64,000 bases of DNA, from contig NZ_JAELVR010000012.1 in assembly GCF_016428585.1 (NCBI RefSeq), forward strand, positions 1 to 64,000. The letters run 5' to 3'. The stretch is from Sedimentitalea arenosa. GTDB taxonomy: Bacteria; Pseudomonadota; Alphaproteobacteria; Rhodobacterales; Rhodobacteraceae. Of the stretch, positions 53,208 through 61,525 are shown piece after piece (the stretch's first letter is position 1; each line of letters begins with the position of its first letter). The position numbers and the translations under genes were made by a program. A model generated the notes under the pieces. It ran no database searches. It saw only the letters and a program-made list of their open reading frames with translations, and was not told the origin of the DNA.

Positions 53208-54416
53208 ATGACACCTGCTCCTCAACCGGATGACCGCCCCCGCGTTCGTCTGAAGCCCAAGATCAACGCGCGGGGGCTGCGCCACGGGTTCCCCTGGGTC
53301 TATGCCAACGAGCTCGTGACGGACCGGCGCACCCGGTCGCTGCAGCCGGGGACGCTGGCGGTTCTCGAGGATGATGCCCGCGCGCCGCTGGGTCTGGTCT
53401 CGGTCAATCCGAACTCGCGGATCATCTGCCGGATGATCGACCGCGACCCGGCGGCCGAGGTCGACGTGGCGTGGTTCGCGGAGCGACTGCAGCGGGCGTT
53501 GGATCTGCGCGCCCGGCTGTATGACGCGCCGTTCTATCGGCTTGCGCATGCCGAAGCTGACGGCTTGCCCGGCGTCGTGATCGATCGTTTCGGCGACGTG
53601 GCGGTTGTGCAGCCCAATGCTGCCTGGGCCGAGGTGCATCTCGCCGCGATGACCCGGGCATTGGTGGAGGTGACCGGCGTCGCCACGGTACTCAAGAACG
53701 CCGGCGGGCGCACCCGGGGGCTTGAGGGGCTCGACGATGTTTCAGGCGTTCTGCACGGGCAGGCACCCGATCGGCCAGTGCCGGTGCCGATGAACGGGGC
53801 GATCTACATGGCCGACCTGACAGGAGGGCAGAAAACCGGCCTCTTCTTCGACCAGCGGCCCAATCACGCTTTTGCCGCGCGGCTTGCGCCCGGGGCGCGG
53901 GTGCTTGACGTGTTTTCTCATGTGGGCGGTTTCGCCCTGGCGGCGCTTGCGCATGGCGCGGCCTCGGCTCTCGTGGTGGATGGGTCTGCTGCAGCCCTCG
54001 ACCTCGCCCGCGCGGGGGCCGAGGCGAGCGGGGTAGGGAACCGCTTCCAGACCCGGCAGGGCGACGCTTTCGAAACCCTCGCCGCATTGCAGGAGGAAGG
54101 TGCGCAGTTCGATTTCGCGATCTGCGATCCGCCGGCTTTCGCGCCGGCGCGCTCCGCGCTCGAGGCCGGTCTGCGGGCCTATGAACGCATCGCCCGTCTC
54201 GCCGCACCGCTGGTCGCGCCGGGCGGATACCTGGTCCTTTGTTCCTGCTCGCACGCCGCCGATCTCGAGCGGTTCCGCACGGCTTGCACGCGCGGCATCG
54301 GGCGCGCAGGGCGACAGGCGCAACTGTTGCACACGGGATTCGCGGGGCCGGATCATCCGCAATTGCCACAGCTGGGGGAAAGCGGCTATCTCAAGGCGTT
54401 GGTCTTCCGGCTGTGA
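53208..54416 (+). CDS. RlmI-like rRNA (cytosine) methyltransferase
   Basis: The protein has 402 residues. An N-terminal PUA domain (about 10-80, KINARGLRHGFPWVYANELV split at LRHG) is followed by a class I SAM methyltransferase domain with VLDVFSHVGGFALAALAHG and CDPPAFAPARS. This layout is that of RlmI (m5C1962 of 23S rRNA) and RlmK-like proteins. The gene is 4 bp overlapped by the PIN gene. Confidence 0.9.
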   Translation: MTPAPQPDDRPRVRLKPKINARGLRHGFPWVYANELVTDRRTRSLQPGTLAVLEDDARAPLGLVSVNPNSRIICRMIDRDPAAEVDVAWFAERLQRALDLRARLYDAPFYRLAHAEADGLPGVVIDRFGDVAVVQPNAAWAEVHLAAMTRALVEVTGVATVLKNAGGRTRGLEGLDDVSGVLHGQAPDRPVPVPMNGAIYMADLTGGQKTGLFFDQRPNHAFAARLAPGARVLDVFSHVGGFALAALAHGAASALVVDGSAAALDLARAGAEASGVGNRFQTRQGDAFETLAALQEEGAQFDFAICDPPAFAPARSALEAGLRAYERIARLAAPLVAPGGYLVLCSCSHAADLERFRTACTRGIGRAGRQAQLLHTGFAGPDHPQLPQLGESGYLKALVFRL

Positions 54417-54955
54417 AGATCGTTCTGGACACCTGCGTCCTGTTTCCCACCGTGATGCGCGAGATGATCCTGGGTGCCGCCCGGGCCGGTCATTTCGCCC
54501 CTTTCTGGTCCGAGCGGATCCTCGAGGAATGGGCCCGCGCCGCGCACCGGCTCGGACCCGACGGCGAAGTTCAGGCGCGGGGAGAGATCGCATTGCTGCG
54601 CGCGGCCTGGCCCGATGCGCTCCTGCCACCCGCGCCTGGTGTCGAAACCCGTCTCTGGCTGCCGGACCCGTCCGATCTGCATGTGCTTGCGGTCGCCGTT
54701 GCGGGCTCGGCTGACGCGATCATGACGCTGAACGCGCGGGATTTCCCGCGCAACATTCTCGCCGAGGAAGGGCTTACCCGCGTCGATCCAGACTCCTTTC
54801 TGTATGGTCTCTGGCAGCAGGCGCCCGAAAGCATCGCCGCCGAGGCCAATGCGGTCCTCGCCCAAGCCAATCGCCTGTCCGGACACCATTGGGAGATGCG
54901 CGCACTGCTCAAGAAAGCCCGGTTGCCACGGTTGGCCAAGGCCGTCGCAGGCTGA
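54413..54955 (+). CDS. PIN-domain protein (VapC-like ribonuclease fold)
   Basis: The protein has 180 residues from a GTG at 54413 inside the methyltransferase stop. Acidic residues of a PIN active site are visible: VLDTCVLFPTV (Asp near 5), ILEEWARAAHR (Glu), and ADAIMTLNARDFP (two Asp). Similar Rhodobacterales proteins are annotated as stand-alone PIN proteins without an antitoxin; here none is seen beside it. It is translationally coupled to an rRNA methyltransferase gene, which suggests an RNA-processing or ribosome-linked role rather than a toxin. That is inference. Confidence 0.82.
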   Translation: MKIVLDTCVLFPTVMREMILGAARAGHFAPFWSERILEEWARAAHRLGPDGEVQARGEIALLRAAWPDALLPPAPGVETRLWLPDPSDLHVLAVAVAGSADAIMTLNARDFPRNILAEEGLTRVDPDSFLYGLWQQAPESIAAEANAVLAQANRLSGHHWEMRALLKKARLPRLAKAVAG

Positions 54956-55031
54956 ACTCGGTTGCTTCTTTCCGCTCAGGATGGCAGCGGGGCGCGCGGC
55001 GGGCCGGGCCAACAGCGTGACCCGGGGCGCA

Positions 55032-55721
55032 TCAACTCGGCGCGGTCCAGCGCGCCTCGAGCTTTTCGAGCGCGGCGATGCGCTGCTCGGTTTTCGGGTG
55101 GCTCATAAGCCAGGCCGGGGCCATGCCTGCGCGCTGCTGGGTGAGCGCATCGAGCTTGCGAAACAGCGACTTCTGCGGTTCGACGCCGATTCCGGCCTTG
55201 GTCAGCAGGGCGGCTGCGTAGGCGTCCGCCTCGTATTCATCCGAGCGTGACAGGCCGGCGGCCAACAGGGTCGTCAGGATGTTGGCGATCCAGGCCCCGA
55301 CAAAGGGAATGAAGCGCCCGAGGATCATCATCAACGCCGTGCGCAATGCGTTCTGGCCAGAGAAATCGATCATGCGGCGGCGCGAATGGCCGAGGGCGAC
55401 ATGGCCGAGTTCATGCGCGATGACGCTCGACAGTTCCTCTCCGGTCACGTCGCCGTTCTGGAACTTGCGATAAAACCCGCGGGTGATGAAAATCCGTCCG
55501 TCGGGCGCTGCAAGCCCGTTCACGGGGTCGATCTCGTAGATGTAGACCGGGATTCGCGCCAGGTCGAGCGCCACGGCGAGCCGGTCGGTGAGGCGCTTGA
55601 GTTTCGGGTCGGCCAGTTCGGTGGACTTGCTGTCAAGTTCGCGTCCGGTGCGCCAGACCGATACGCGGTACATCGCGACGGCGTAGAGGATGGCCAGCAG
55701 GATCGGCGTCAGCTTGATCAT
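55032..55721 (-). CDS. M48-family metalloprotease (HtpX-like)
   Basis: The protein has 229 residues with an N-terminal transmembrane helix (about 1-18), zinc motif HELGH at 103-107 and a third ligand in DEYEADAYAAALL, plus two central membrane-associated hydrophobic stretches (IPFVGAWIANILTTLLAAG). It is shorter than HtpX but has the same catalytic layout. It may degrade membrane or periplasmic proteins. Its start overlaps the preceding small gene by 4 bp, so it is coupled. Confidence 0.88.
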   Translation of the reverse strand: MIKLTPILLAILYAVAMYRVSVWRTGRELDSKSTELADPKLKRLTDRLAVALDLARIPVYIYEIDPVNGLAAPDGRIFITRGFYRKFQNGDVTGEELSSVIAHELGHVALGHSRRRMIDFSGQNALRTALMMILGRFIPFVGAWIANILTTLLAAGLSRSDEYEADAYAAALLTKAGIGVEPQKSLFRKLDALTQQRAGMAPAWLMSHPKTEQRIAALEKLEARWTAPS

Positions 55722-55978
55722 GGAATGGATATGGCGTCGGGCGGGCCCTTCGACAAGGCTTTGCGCGCGTCCCAGGCCACGGACACCGCACGGGGGCCGC
55801 GAAACGCCCAACCGGTGAACTTCACCTCTGTGGCCAGGCGCAGGCCGGGCGCGGCGGCGAGCGCCATGGGCAGGGCGACCTGGGTGATCGGCGCGACCCG
55901 CCGCATCCGGGCCGGAACGAGGTAGGGATCGGCGGTGAAGGCGGCGAGGTCGATACCGGTGACGGGCGCATCGGACAT
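55718..55978 (-). CDS. small hypothetical protein coupled to an M48 protease
   Basis: The protein has 86 residues, with Pro-rich, mostly neutral sequence (GIDLAAFTADPYLVPARMRRV, LRLATEVKFTGWAFRGPRAV). No signal or transmembrane segment is clear and no family recognised. It overlaps the M48 gene by 4 bp (ATGA). Confidence is moderate because the protein has no clear domain. Confidence 0.5.
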   Translation of the reverse strand: MSDAPVTGIDLAAFTADPYLVPARMRRVAPITQVALPMALAAAPGLRLATEVKFTGWAFRGPRAVSVAWDARKALSKGPPDAISIP

Positions 55979-56306
55979 GGTGGCAGTTCAGCGCGCCGGG
56001 GGCGCGGGGAAGAGAACGCGCAACGGCTGCGCCGGGTTCATGCCGAAACCCGGCGTTTACCCCTGCATTCCCTGACCGAACGGGCTGTGCAGGGCGTACA
56101 TACCGCGTACAGACCGCGTGCATACGCGGCATGCCGTTTCGCGCCCGGTGCGACGGTTAACGCGGCGCGCGGGGCCAAAGGTAAAGAAAGTGTCGCCGAG
56201 CGATCAGGGCCAACGGAGACCGGGCCTGGCGCGGGGCATGTCGACTTCGGAGACGCCGGGTCGCCCGGCGTTCAGCGTTGTCGGGGTCCGGAGCCGCGGT
56301 TCGAAA
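55979..56306. other. 328-bp intergenic region between the M48 pair and the VWA gene
   Basis: No gene is seen. A short repetitive stretch (about 56090-56130) repeats the CGCGTxCA unit but is too short to interpret. The VWA gene ends at 56307, so the region contains the M48-pair promoter and the end of the VWA operon. Confidence 0.4.
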
Positions 56307-57494
56307 TCAGTTGGTCAGGTGTTTCATGCCGCGGCTGAGCCCTTCCAGCGTCATCGGCACCATGGCCTCCTTGCCGAAGATCTCCTGGATCATCTGGATC
56401 GAATGCGTGTAGTCCCAGTACTTCTCGGGCACCGGGTTGATCCACAGCGTGTCGGGCCATTGGTCGATGGCGCGTTGCAGCCAGACGCTGCCGGCCTCGG
56501 CGTTCCAGTGTTCGTTGGCGCCGCCGGGATAGGCGATCTCGTAGGGGCTCATGGACGCGTCACCGACGAAGATGCACTTGTAGTCGGAGCCGTAGGTGCG
56601 CAGCACCTCGTGCGTGGGGATCTGCGCATCCCAGCGGCGGCGGTTGTCGCGCCACACGCCCTCGTAGAGGCAGTTGTGGAAATAGTAATGCTCGAGATGC
56701 TTGAATTCACTGCGCGCGGCAGAGAACAGCTCTTCCACCACCTTGACATGGGGGTCCATGCTGCCGCCGACATCGAGGAACAGAACCACCTTGACCGCGT
56801 TGTGACGCTCTGGCCGGGTCTTGACGTCGAGGTAGCCGTGTTCGGCGGTGGCGCGGATGGTGCCGTCGAGGTCGAGTTCTTCCGCCGCGCCCTCGCGGGC
56901 CCAGCGGCGCAGGCGTTTCAGCGCCACCTTGATGTTGCGGGTGCCCAGTTCGACCGTGTCGTCGAGGTTCTTGAATTCGCGCTTGTCCCAGACCTTGACC
57001 GCGCGCTGGTGGCGGCTTTCCTTCTGGCCGATCCGCACGCCTTCGGGGTTGTAGCCATAGGCGCCGAAAGGGCTGGTGCCACCGGTGCCGATCCACTTGT
57101 TGCCGCCCTGGTGGCGGCCCTGCTGCTCCTTGAGCCGTTCGCGCAGGGTTTCCATCAGCTTGTCGAAGCCTCCGAGCGCCTCGATCTCGGCCTTCTCGGC
57201 GTCGCTCAGGTGTTTCTCGGTCATCTTCCTGAGCCAGTCGGCGGGGATGTCGACCGCGTCCATGACCTGCTGAAAGCTGATCTCCTCGAGCCCCTTGAAG
57301 CTGGCGGCGAAGGCGCGGTCGAACTTGTCGATGTTGCGCTCGTCCTTCACCATCGCGGTGCGGGCCAGATAGTAGAACGCCTCGACGTCATACGTGGCCA
57401 GTCCGGCGGTCATGCCTTCCAGGAAGGTCAGGTACTCGCGCAGGCTGACCGGGATGCCGGCCTTGCGCAGATTGTCGAAGAACGGCAGGAACAT
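56307..57494 (-). CDS. VWA domain CoxE-like protein
   Basis: The protein has 395 residues. The N-terminal helical region is rich in Arg and Glu, and the VWA domain follows with a MIDAS-type DVGGSMD motif and Ser/Thr/Asp residues (FLDVGGSMDPHVKVVEELF, then YFHNCLYEG). The region resembles CoxE of the CoxD/CoxE pair: a MoxR-type AAA ATPase and a VWA protein that remodel metal centres or proteins. A MoxR ATPase gene lies at 59976-60815 on the same strand, though four genes separate them. The gene follows the small membrane protein gene by 4 bp. Confidence 0.88.
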   Translation of the reverse strand: MFLPFFDNLRKAGIPVSLREYLTFLEGMTAGLATYDVEAFYYLARTAMVKDERNIDKFDRAFAASFKGLEEISFQQVMDAVDIPADWLRKMTEKHLSDAEKAEIEALGGFDKLMETLRERLKEQQGRHQGGNKWIGTGGTSPFGAYGYNPEGVRIGQKESRHQRAVKVWDKREFKNLDDTVELGTRNIKVALKRLRRWAREGAAEELDLDGTIRATAEHGYLDVKTRPERHNAVKVVLFLDVGGSMDPHVKVVEELFSAARSEFKHLEHYYFHNCLYEGVWRDNRRRWDAQIPTHEVLRTYGSDYKCIFVGDASMSPYEIAYPGGANEHWNAEAGSVWLQRAIDQWPDTLWINPVPEKYWDYTHSIQMIQEIFGKEAMVPMTLEGLSRGMKHLTN

Positions 57495-57498
57495 GCGT

Positions 57499-57666
57499 TC
57501 AGCCTGCCACGCGGTCGATTATGACGGTCAGCAGCATGCCCACCACCGCGAAGGCCATCGCAGAGGCAACTGCGTACTGCGCGATGTCCGCGCGGTTTCC
57601 GCCACGCTTCTTCGCCGTCATGGCGCCGAATGCTGCCCCGGCCACTGCGCCTGCGATCACGATCAT
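57499..57666 (-). CDS. 55-residue membrane protein
   Basis: This short gene encodes two transmembrane helices: residues about 1-16 (MIVIAGAVAGAAFGAM) and about 33-51 (VASAMAFAVVGMLLTVIID). They are separated by a basic KKRGGNR loop. It is missed by usual length cut-offs but sits tightly between the DUF2927 lipoprotein (18 bp upstream) and the VWA gene (4 bp downstream) on the same strand. Similar short proteins occur in this context in Rhodobacterales as I recall; function unknown. Confidence 0.7.
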   Translation of the reverse strand: MIVIAGAVAGAAFGAMTAKKRGGNRADIAQYAVASAMAFAVVGMLLTVIIDRVAG

Positions 57667-57684
57667 GTTTGCCTGCCCGCCTGA

Positions 57685-59061
57685 CTAGCTCTTGCGTTCG
57701 CCCCTCGGATTGAGCGCCGCGATCTCGCGCATCTTGGCGCGCACCGCCCAATCGGAACCAAACCCGTAGCGCGCCCATCCCAGACTGTCCAGCCTGACCG
57801 CGCGGGCGGCTTCGGGTTGACCGGTCAGATCGAGCGCCTCGGCCTGCAGCAGCATCAGCGTCGCCAGAAGCGCCGCGTTCTCGGAGCGGGCGGCCACGTC
57901 GAGCGACGGGTCGATCTGGCGCAGGGCCGCCGCGCCGTCGCCGCGCGCGATGGCGTAGGCCGCGGTCTGGGTGGCGATATAGGCGCGGTGCAGGTCGGTG
58001 CCGGGCGTGCCCTCGAGATAGCGCAGGGCGCTGGCATAGTATTGCTGGGCGAGCGCCGGGTCCTGCAGTTGGGTCATCCGGCCGAGCATGTAGTAGGCGA
58101 AGGCGCGGCGGTGGTCCTGCCAGCCCAACCGCTGCGCGGTGGCGGCCGCGGACATCGCGGCATTGCGACGGGCTGGCGTGGTGGCGCCGGGGCCGAGCGC
58201 GGTCTGAACCGCGTCGATGAAATCGCGCGAGGTGGTCGACACCGGTGTGACGCGCCGACCGTCGCCACCGGGGTTGAGCCGGGACAGGATGGCGGGCAGC
58301 TCGGTGGCGACCTCGGACTCGGACATGCCGCTGGCGAGTTCGGGCGCGTAGGTCGCGCGCAGGATCAGCATGTCGAACCCGGTCAGCACGGTGTGCACGT
58401 TGTCGTCGTTGAAGACGGAATCCGGCAGGCGGTAGAGATCGTTGAGCGGGCCGATCGCCTGGGCCAGTTCCTCGTGCAGGCAGTCGCGGATTTCCTGCGG
58501 GCTGGAATCGTAGGGCAGGAAGATGGCCAGCCGCTCGCGCCGCGTCAGGGTCGACCAGTTGGTGTCGGGGCTGCGCCGCTTGCGTCTGAATTCGGACAGG
58601 CTGCTGACATTGGGCACGACGAAACAGGCGGCCTGGGGCAGGGCGCGGCGGATGTCGGCGCGGCTGACCGCCTCGATCGTCACGCCGGCGGCCGCATCGG
58701 ATGGGTCGGTTTCGCGGATGTCGATCCTTGCCTCGCGCCGCAGCCGGGTCAGAAGGCGGCGCAGGTCGGGCGTCAGGCTGGGCGGCGGTTTCCCGGTGAC
58801 GCGCACGGTGATCGGGGTTTCGAACCGGGTGAAGACCGGCAATGCGCGCCCGCTTTCGAGCTGGAAATGCAGGGCGAGGAAATCGGCCGCGATGTTCGCG
58901 TTGGATTGCATCGGGCGCGTCGGCAGGGATTGGGTGAAGCCCTTGACCGGCGGCAGGCTGGAGTCGGCGATGCGCGCGCGGGTCGTCATCTCCGGCGGCG
59001 GGGTGTCGGCGCAGCCGGAGAGCAGAAGGGCAAGAACGACGGCTGCGGCGGGACGGATCAT
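57685..59061 (-). CDS. DUF2927 lipoprotein
   Basis: The protein has 458 residues with a lipobox LLSGC (Cys17 lipidated). It matches DUF2927 as I recognise it (ADFLALHFQLESG, then RRERLAIFLPYDSSPQEIRDCLHEELAQAIGPLNDLY with breaks). The end has possible TPR-like helices (about 330-450). DUF2927 has an HEELAQ motif, similar to a metalloprotease core (HExxxx), so a peptidase role is possible but not proven. It overlaps the upstream GNAT gene by 4 bp. Confidence 0.85.
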   Translation of the reverse strand: MIRPAAAVVLALLLSGCADTPPPEMTTRARIADSSLPPVKGFTQSLPTRPMQSNANIAADFLALHFQLESGRALPVFTRFETPITVRVTGKPPPSLTPDLRRLLTRLRREARIDIRETDPSDAAAGVTIEAVSRADIRRALPQAACFVVPNVSSLSEFRRKRRSPDTNWSTLTRRERLAIFLPYDSSPQEIRDCLHEELAQAIGPLNDLYRLPDSVFNDDNVHTVLTGFDMLILRATYAPELASGMSESEVATELPAILSRLNPGGDGRRVTPVSTTSRDFIDAVQTALGPGATTPARRNAAMSAAATAQRLGWQDHRRAFAYYMLGRMTQLQDPALAQQYYASALRYLEGTPGTDLHRAYIATQTAAYAIARGDGAAALRQIDPSLDVAARSENAALLATLMLLQAEALDLTGQPEAARAVRLDSLGWARYGFGSDWAVRAKMREIAALNPRGERKS

Positions 59062-59513
59062 GGGCGCTGATACTTGATGAACGGGGTCTTGACGGCGATG
59101 CGGTCATAGAGTTTGCGCGCGGTTTCGTTAAAATCCTGTGTCAGCCAATAGACCGTCGGCGCGCCGCGGGCGTCCGCTTCGGCATAGACCGCCTCGATCA
59201 GGCGCCGTCCGACGCCTGTGCCGCGCGCTTCCGGGCGGGCATAGAGGTCCTGCAGGTAGCAGACATCCTCGATCTTCCAGCCGTGGCGGTGAAAGAGGTA
59301 GTGGGTCAGCCCGACAAGCCGTCCGTCCTGTTCGGCCACGAAGGCCGAGAAATCGCGCGGGTCGTCTCCCAGCAGCCGCGCGAAGGTGCTGTCATAGATC
59401 TCGGGCGCGACGGAGGTCTCGTAGAAATCGAGATAGGCGGTCCACAGCTCCGCCCAGTCGGGGCGGTCTTCGGCGCGCAGGGGGCGCACGGTGACGGATG
59501 CGGCAGCGTTCAT
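59058..59513 (-). CDS. GNAT-family N-acetyltransferase
   Basis: The protein has 151 residues from the Met at 59513. GNAT motif A reads YLQDLYARPEARGTGVGRRLIEAV (Gly-rich acetyl-CoA loop), followed by the usual C-terminal helices (WLTQDFNETARKLYDRI). Substrate unknown. It overlaps the DUF2927 gene by 4 bp. The upstream Met at 59660 gives an unlikely N-terminus. Confidence 0.88.
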   Translation of the reverse strand: MNAAASVTVRPLRAEDRPDWAELWTAYLDFYETSVAPEIYDSTFARLLGDDPRDFSAFVAEQDGRLVGLTHYLFHRHGWKIEDVCYLQDLYARPEARGTGVGRRLIEAVYAEADARGAPTVYWLTQDFNETARKLYDRIAVKTPFIKYQRP

Positions 59514-59677
59514 GCCCGCAAACGTGGCAGAGCGGGCCATCGCGCTCAAGCGGAAATCCGCCGGATGCGGTGTGGCGAAGGTGAACCGGGTCACAGACGA
59601 CACGACATCGGCCGTGCCATGGTCGCCGCGGGCCGCGCCGTGATGCGCGGTGGTCAACACAGGGACGAGGTCGAACC

Positions 59678-59959
59678 ATGCCGGACTATTACACGCAGCA
59701 ATTTTCCTACAGCGAGACCGTGACCAAGAACGGGGTCACCAAGAACATCGATGGCAACACCTATTTCTGGGGCGTTCAGGGGGCGCATAACCACGACAAG
59801 GCCATCGCCTTCAGCAAGGCCGCGATGGATTACCTGGTGTCGACGGCCAAATGGCCGCGCAACAAGATCGAGATCGGCAAGTTCTTCAGCGGCCAGTCGA
59901 GCCACAAGGCCGGCAAGGAGCTCAAGTGGAACGACAAGACCGAGAAGTGGAGCAAATAG
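59678..59959 (+). CDS. hypothetical cytoplasmic protein
   Basis: The protein has 93 residues, soluble and Lys-rich, reading MPDYYTQQFSYSETVTKNG and ending KWNDKTEKWSK. No domain is recognised. It is on the opposite strand within the MoxR-GNAT interval and convergent with the MoxR gene, so it is not part of that operon. Confidence 0.6.
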   Translation: MPDYYTQQFSYSETVTKNGVTKNIDGNTYFWGVQGAHNHDKAIAFSKAAMDYLVSTAKWPRNKIEIGKFFSGQSSHKAGKELKWNDKTEKWSK

Positions 59960-59975
59960 GCGGCGCGCCGGCCCG

Positions 59976-60815
59976 CTAGCGCTGACGGCGCGCCATGAAG
60001 GCGAGACGCTCGAACAGGTGGACGTCCTGTTCGTTCTTGAGCAACGCGCCGTGCAGCTTGGGCAGCGCGTTGGCGCCATCGCGCTTGAGGTCTTCGGCGG
60101 TCAGGTCCTCGGCCAGAAGCAGCTTGAGCCAGTCCAGCACCTCGGAGGTGGAGGGCTTCTTCTTGAGGCCGGGTTGTTCGCGCAGTTCGTAGAATTGCGT
60201 GAGCGCGGTCGTCAGCAGCTGTTCCTTGATGCCGGGGTGATGCACCTCGACGATTTGGCGCATCGTCGCCTCGTCCGGGAAGCGGATATAGTGAAAGAAG
60301 CAGCGGCGCAGGAAGGCGTCGGGCAGTTCCTTCTCGTTGTTGGAGGTGATGATGACGATCGGGCGTTGCGCCGCGCGGATCGTTTCACCGGTCTCGTAGA
60401 CGTAGAATTCCATCTTGTCGAGTTCCTGCAGCAGGTCGTTGGGAAACTCGATATCGGCCTTGTCGATCTCGTCGATCAGCAGCACGACCTTTTCATCCGC
60501 CTCGAAGGCCTGCCAGAGCTTGCCCTTCTTGATGTAGTTCCTGACGTCATGCACCCGCTCTTCGCCCAGCTGGCTGTCGCGCAGGCGGCTGACGGCATCG
60601 TATTCATAGAGCCCCTGTTGCGCGCGTGTGGTCGATTTGACGTTCCATTCGATCATCGACAGACCGAGCGCGTCGGCGACCTGGCGGGCCAGTTCGGTCT
60701 TGCCGGTTCCGGGTTCGCCCTTGACCAGGAGCGGACGTTCGAGGGTGACCGCCGCGTTCACGGCGATGGTCAGGTCGTCGGTCGCGACATAGTCTTTGGT
60801 GCCTTGAAATTTCAT
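59976..60815 (-). CDS. MoxR-family AAA ATPase
   Basis: The protein has 279 residues: Walker A GEPGTGKTEL (about 33-42), Walker B LLIDEIDKAD (about 108-117), sensor segment IVIITSNNEKELPDAFLRRCF and the C-terminal lid. MoxR ATPases act as chaperone-like remodelers, commonly paired with VWA-domain proteins. Here the VWA partner may be the CoxE-like protein at 56307-57494. The start at 60815 overlaps no upstream gene; a 184-bp region divides it from dksA. Confidence 0.9.
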   Translation of the reverse strand: MKFQGTKDYVATDDLTIAVNAAVTLERPLLVKGEPGTGKTELARQVADALGLSMIEWNVKSTTRAQQGLYEYDAVSRLRDSQLGEERVHDVRNYIKKGKLWQAFEADEKVVLLIDEIDKADIEFPNDLLQELDKMEFYVYETGETIRAAQRPIVIITSNNEKELPDAFLRRCFFHYIRFPDEATMRQIVEVHHPGIKEQLLTTALTQFYELREQPGLKKKPSTSEVLDWLKLLLAEDLTAEDLKRDGANALPKLHGALLKNEQDVHLFERLAFMARRQR

Positions 60816-60999
60816 GCTTTTACAACCCTTTGCTGCTAGGCCCGAGCGGGCGGAGGCTTGGCCCGGGTTTTAGCCCGAAGCGGGCAGGATTGTGTAGTGA
60901 CATTCGGAAAAGCCTCGGATAAACGCTGCGGCAGAGGGGAGCCATATGTCTAAGGAAATGCAAGTGACGGACAGACATGGCCATTCCGAGGGAGCCAAG

Positions 61000-61422
61000 A
61001 TGAAGCAGGACGTTTTTCTTCCGGACGACTATCGCCCGGCTGAAGATGAACCGTTTATGAACGACAGGCAGTTGGAGTATTTCCGCCGGAAACTGCTGGA
61101 CTGGAAGCACGAATTGCTGGCCGGAAGCCGTGACACGATCGAAGGCTTGCAGGATGGAACGCGCAACATTCCCGACGTCGCCGATCGCGCGAGCGAGGAA
61201 ACCGATCGCGCGCTGGAGCTGCGCACGCGGGACCGCCAGCGCAAGCTGGTCGCCAAGATCGACAGCGCCCTGCGCCGCATCGAAGAGGGCGAGTACGGTT
61301 ATTGCGAAGTGACCGGCGAACCGATTTCGCTGAAGCGGCTGGACGCGCGCCCGATCGCGACGATGAGCCTCGAGGCGCAGGAGCGCCACGAGCGCCGCGA
61401 AAAGGTCCACCGCGACGACTGA
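61000..61422 (+). CDS. dksA: DksA-type RNA polymerase regulator with one zinc-site cysteine
   Basis: The protein has 140 residues from the Met at 61000 (MKQDVFLPDDYRPAEDEPF). A second Met at 60946 gives 158 residues; both have a GGGAG-type site, and the homologous start favours 61000. The coiled-coil tip Asp residues (DVADRASEETDR) are present, so RNA polymerase contact and ppGpp cooperation are plausible. The zinc finger has only one Cys, in GEYGYCEVTGEPISLKRL; the three other ligands are absent, as in Rhodobacter sphaeroides DksA. It is divergent from the MoxR gene. Confidence 0.93.
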   Translation: MKQDVFLPDDYRPAEDEPFMNDRQLEYFRRKLLDWKHELLAGSRDTIEGLQDGTRNIPDVADRASEETDRALELRTRDRQRKLVAKIDSALRRIEEGEYGYCEVTGEPISLKRLDARPIATMSLEAQERHERREKVHRDD

Positions 61423-61449
61423 TCCCGACAGTTCGGGACGTGTTGACAG

Positions 61450-61486
61450 GGGACGTTGCGGCCGGCGCCGCGACGTCCCTTTTTTT
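61450..61486 (+). terminator. intrinsic terminator after dksA
   Basis: A 13-bp stem (61450-61462 with 61467-61479, one G-T pair) with a four-base loop is followed by seven T residues. It is 28 bases past the dksA stop and 40 bases before the next gene. Confidence 0.9.
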
Positions 61487-61525
61487 GTTGCCGCGGGAGG
61501 CAAGGGAAACCGGGGGAAGACAATC

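Noticed and set aside
52984-53211. Plus-strand frame with a 4-bp overlap with the methyltransferase gene
   Set aside because: The overlap looks attractive, but the protein is Arg/Lys-rich and unstructured, starts at GTG without a clear site and has no family resemblance.
56090-56130. Short repeat-like stretch of CGCGTxCA units
   Set aside because: Only about two imperfect units; not a CRISPR, and no promoter role could be shown.
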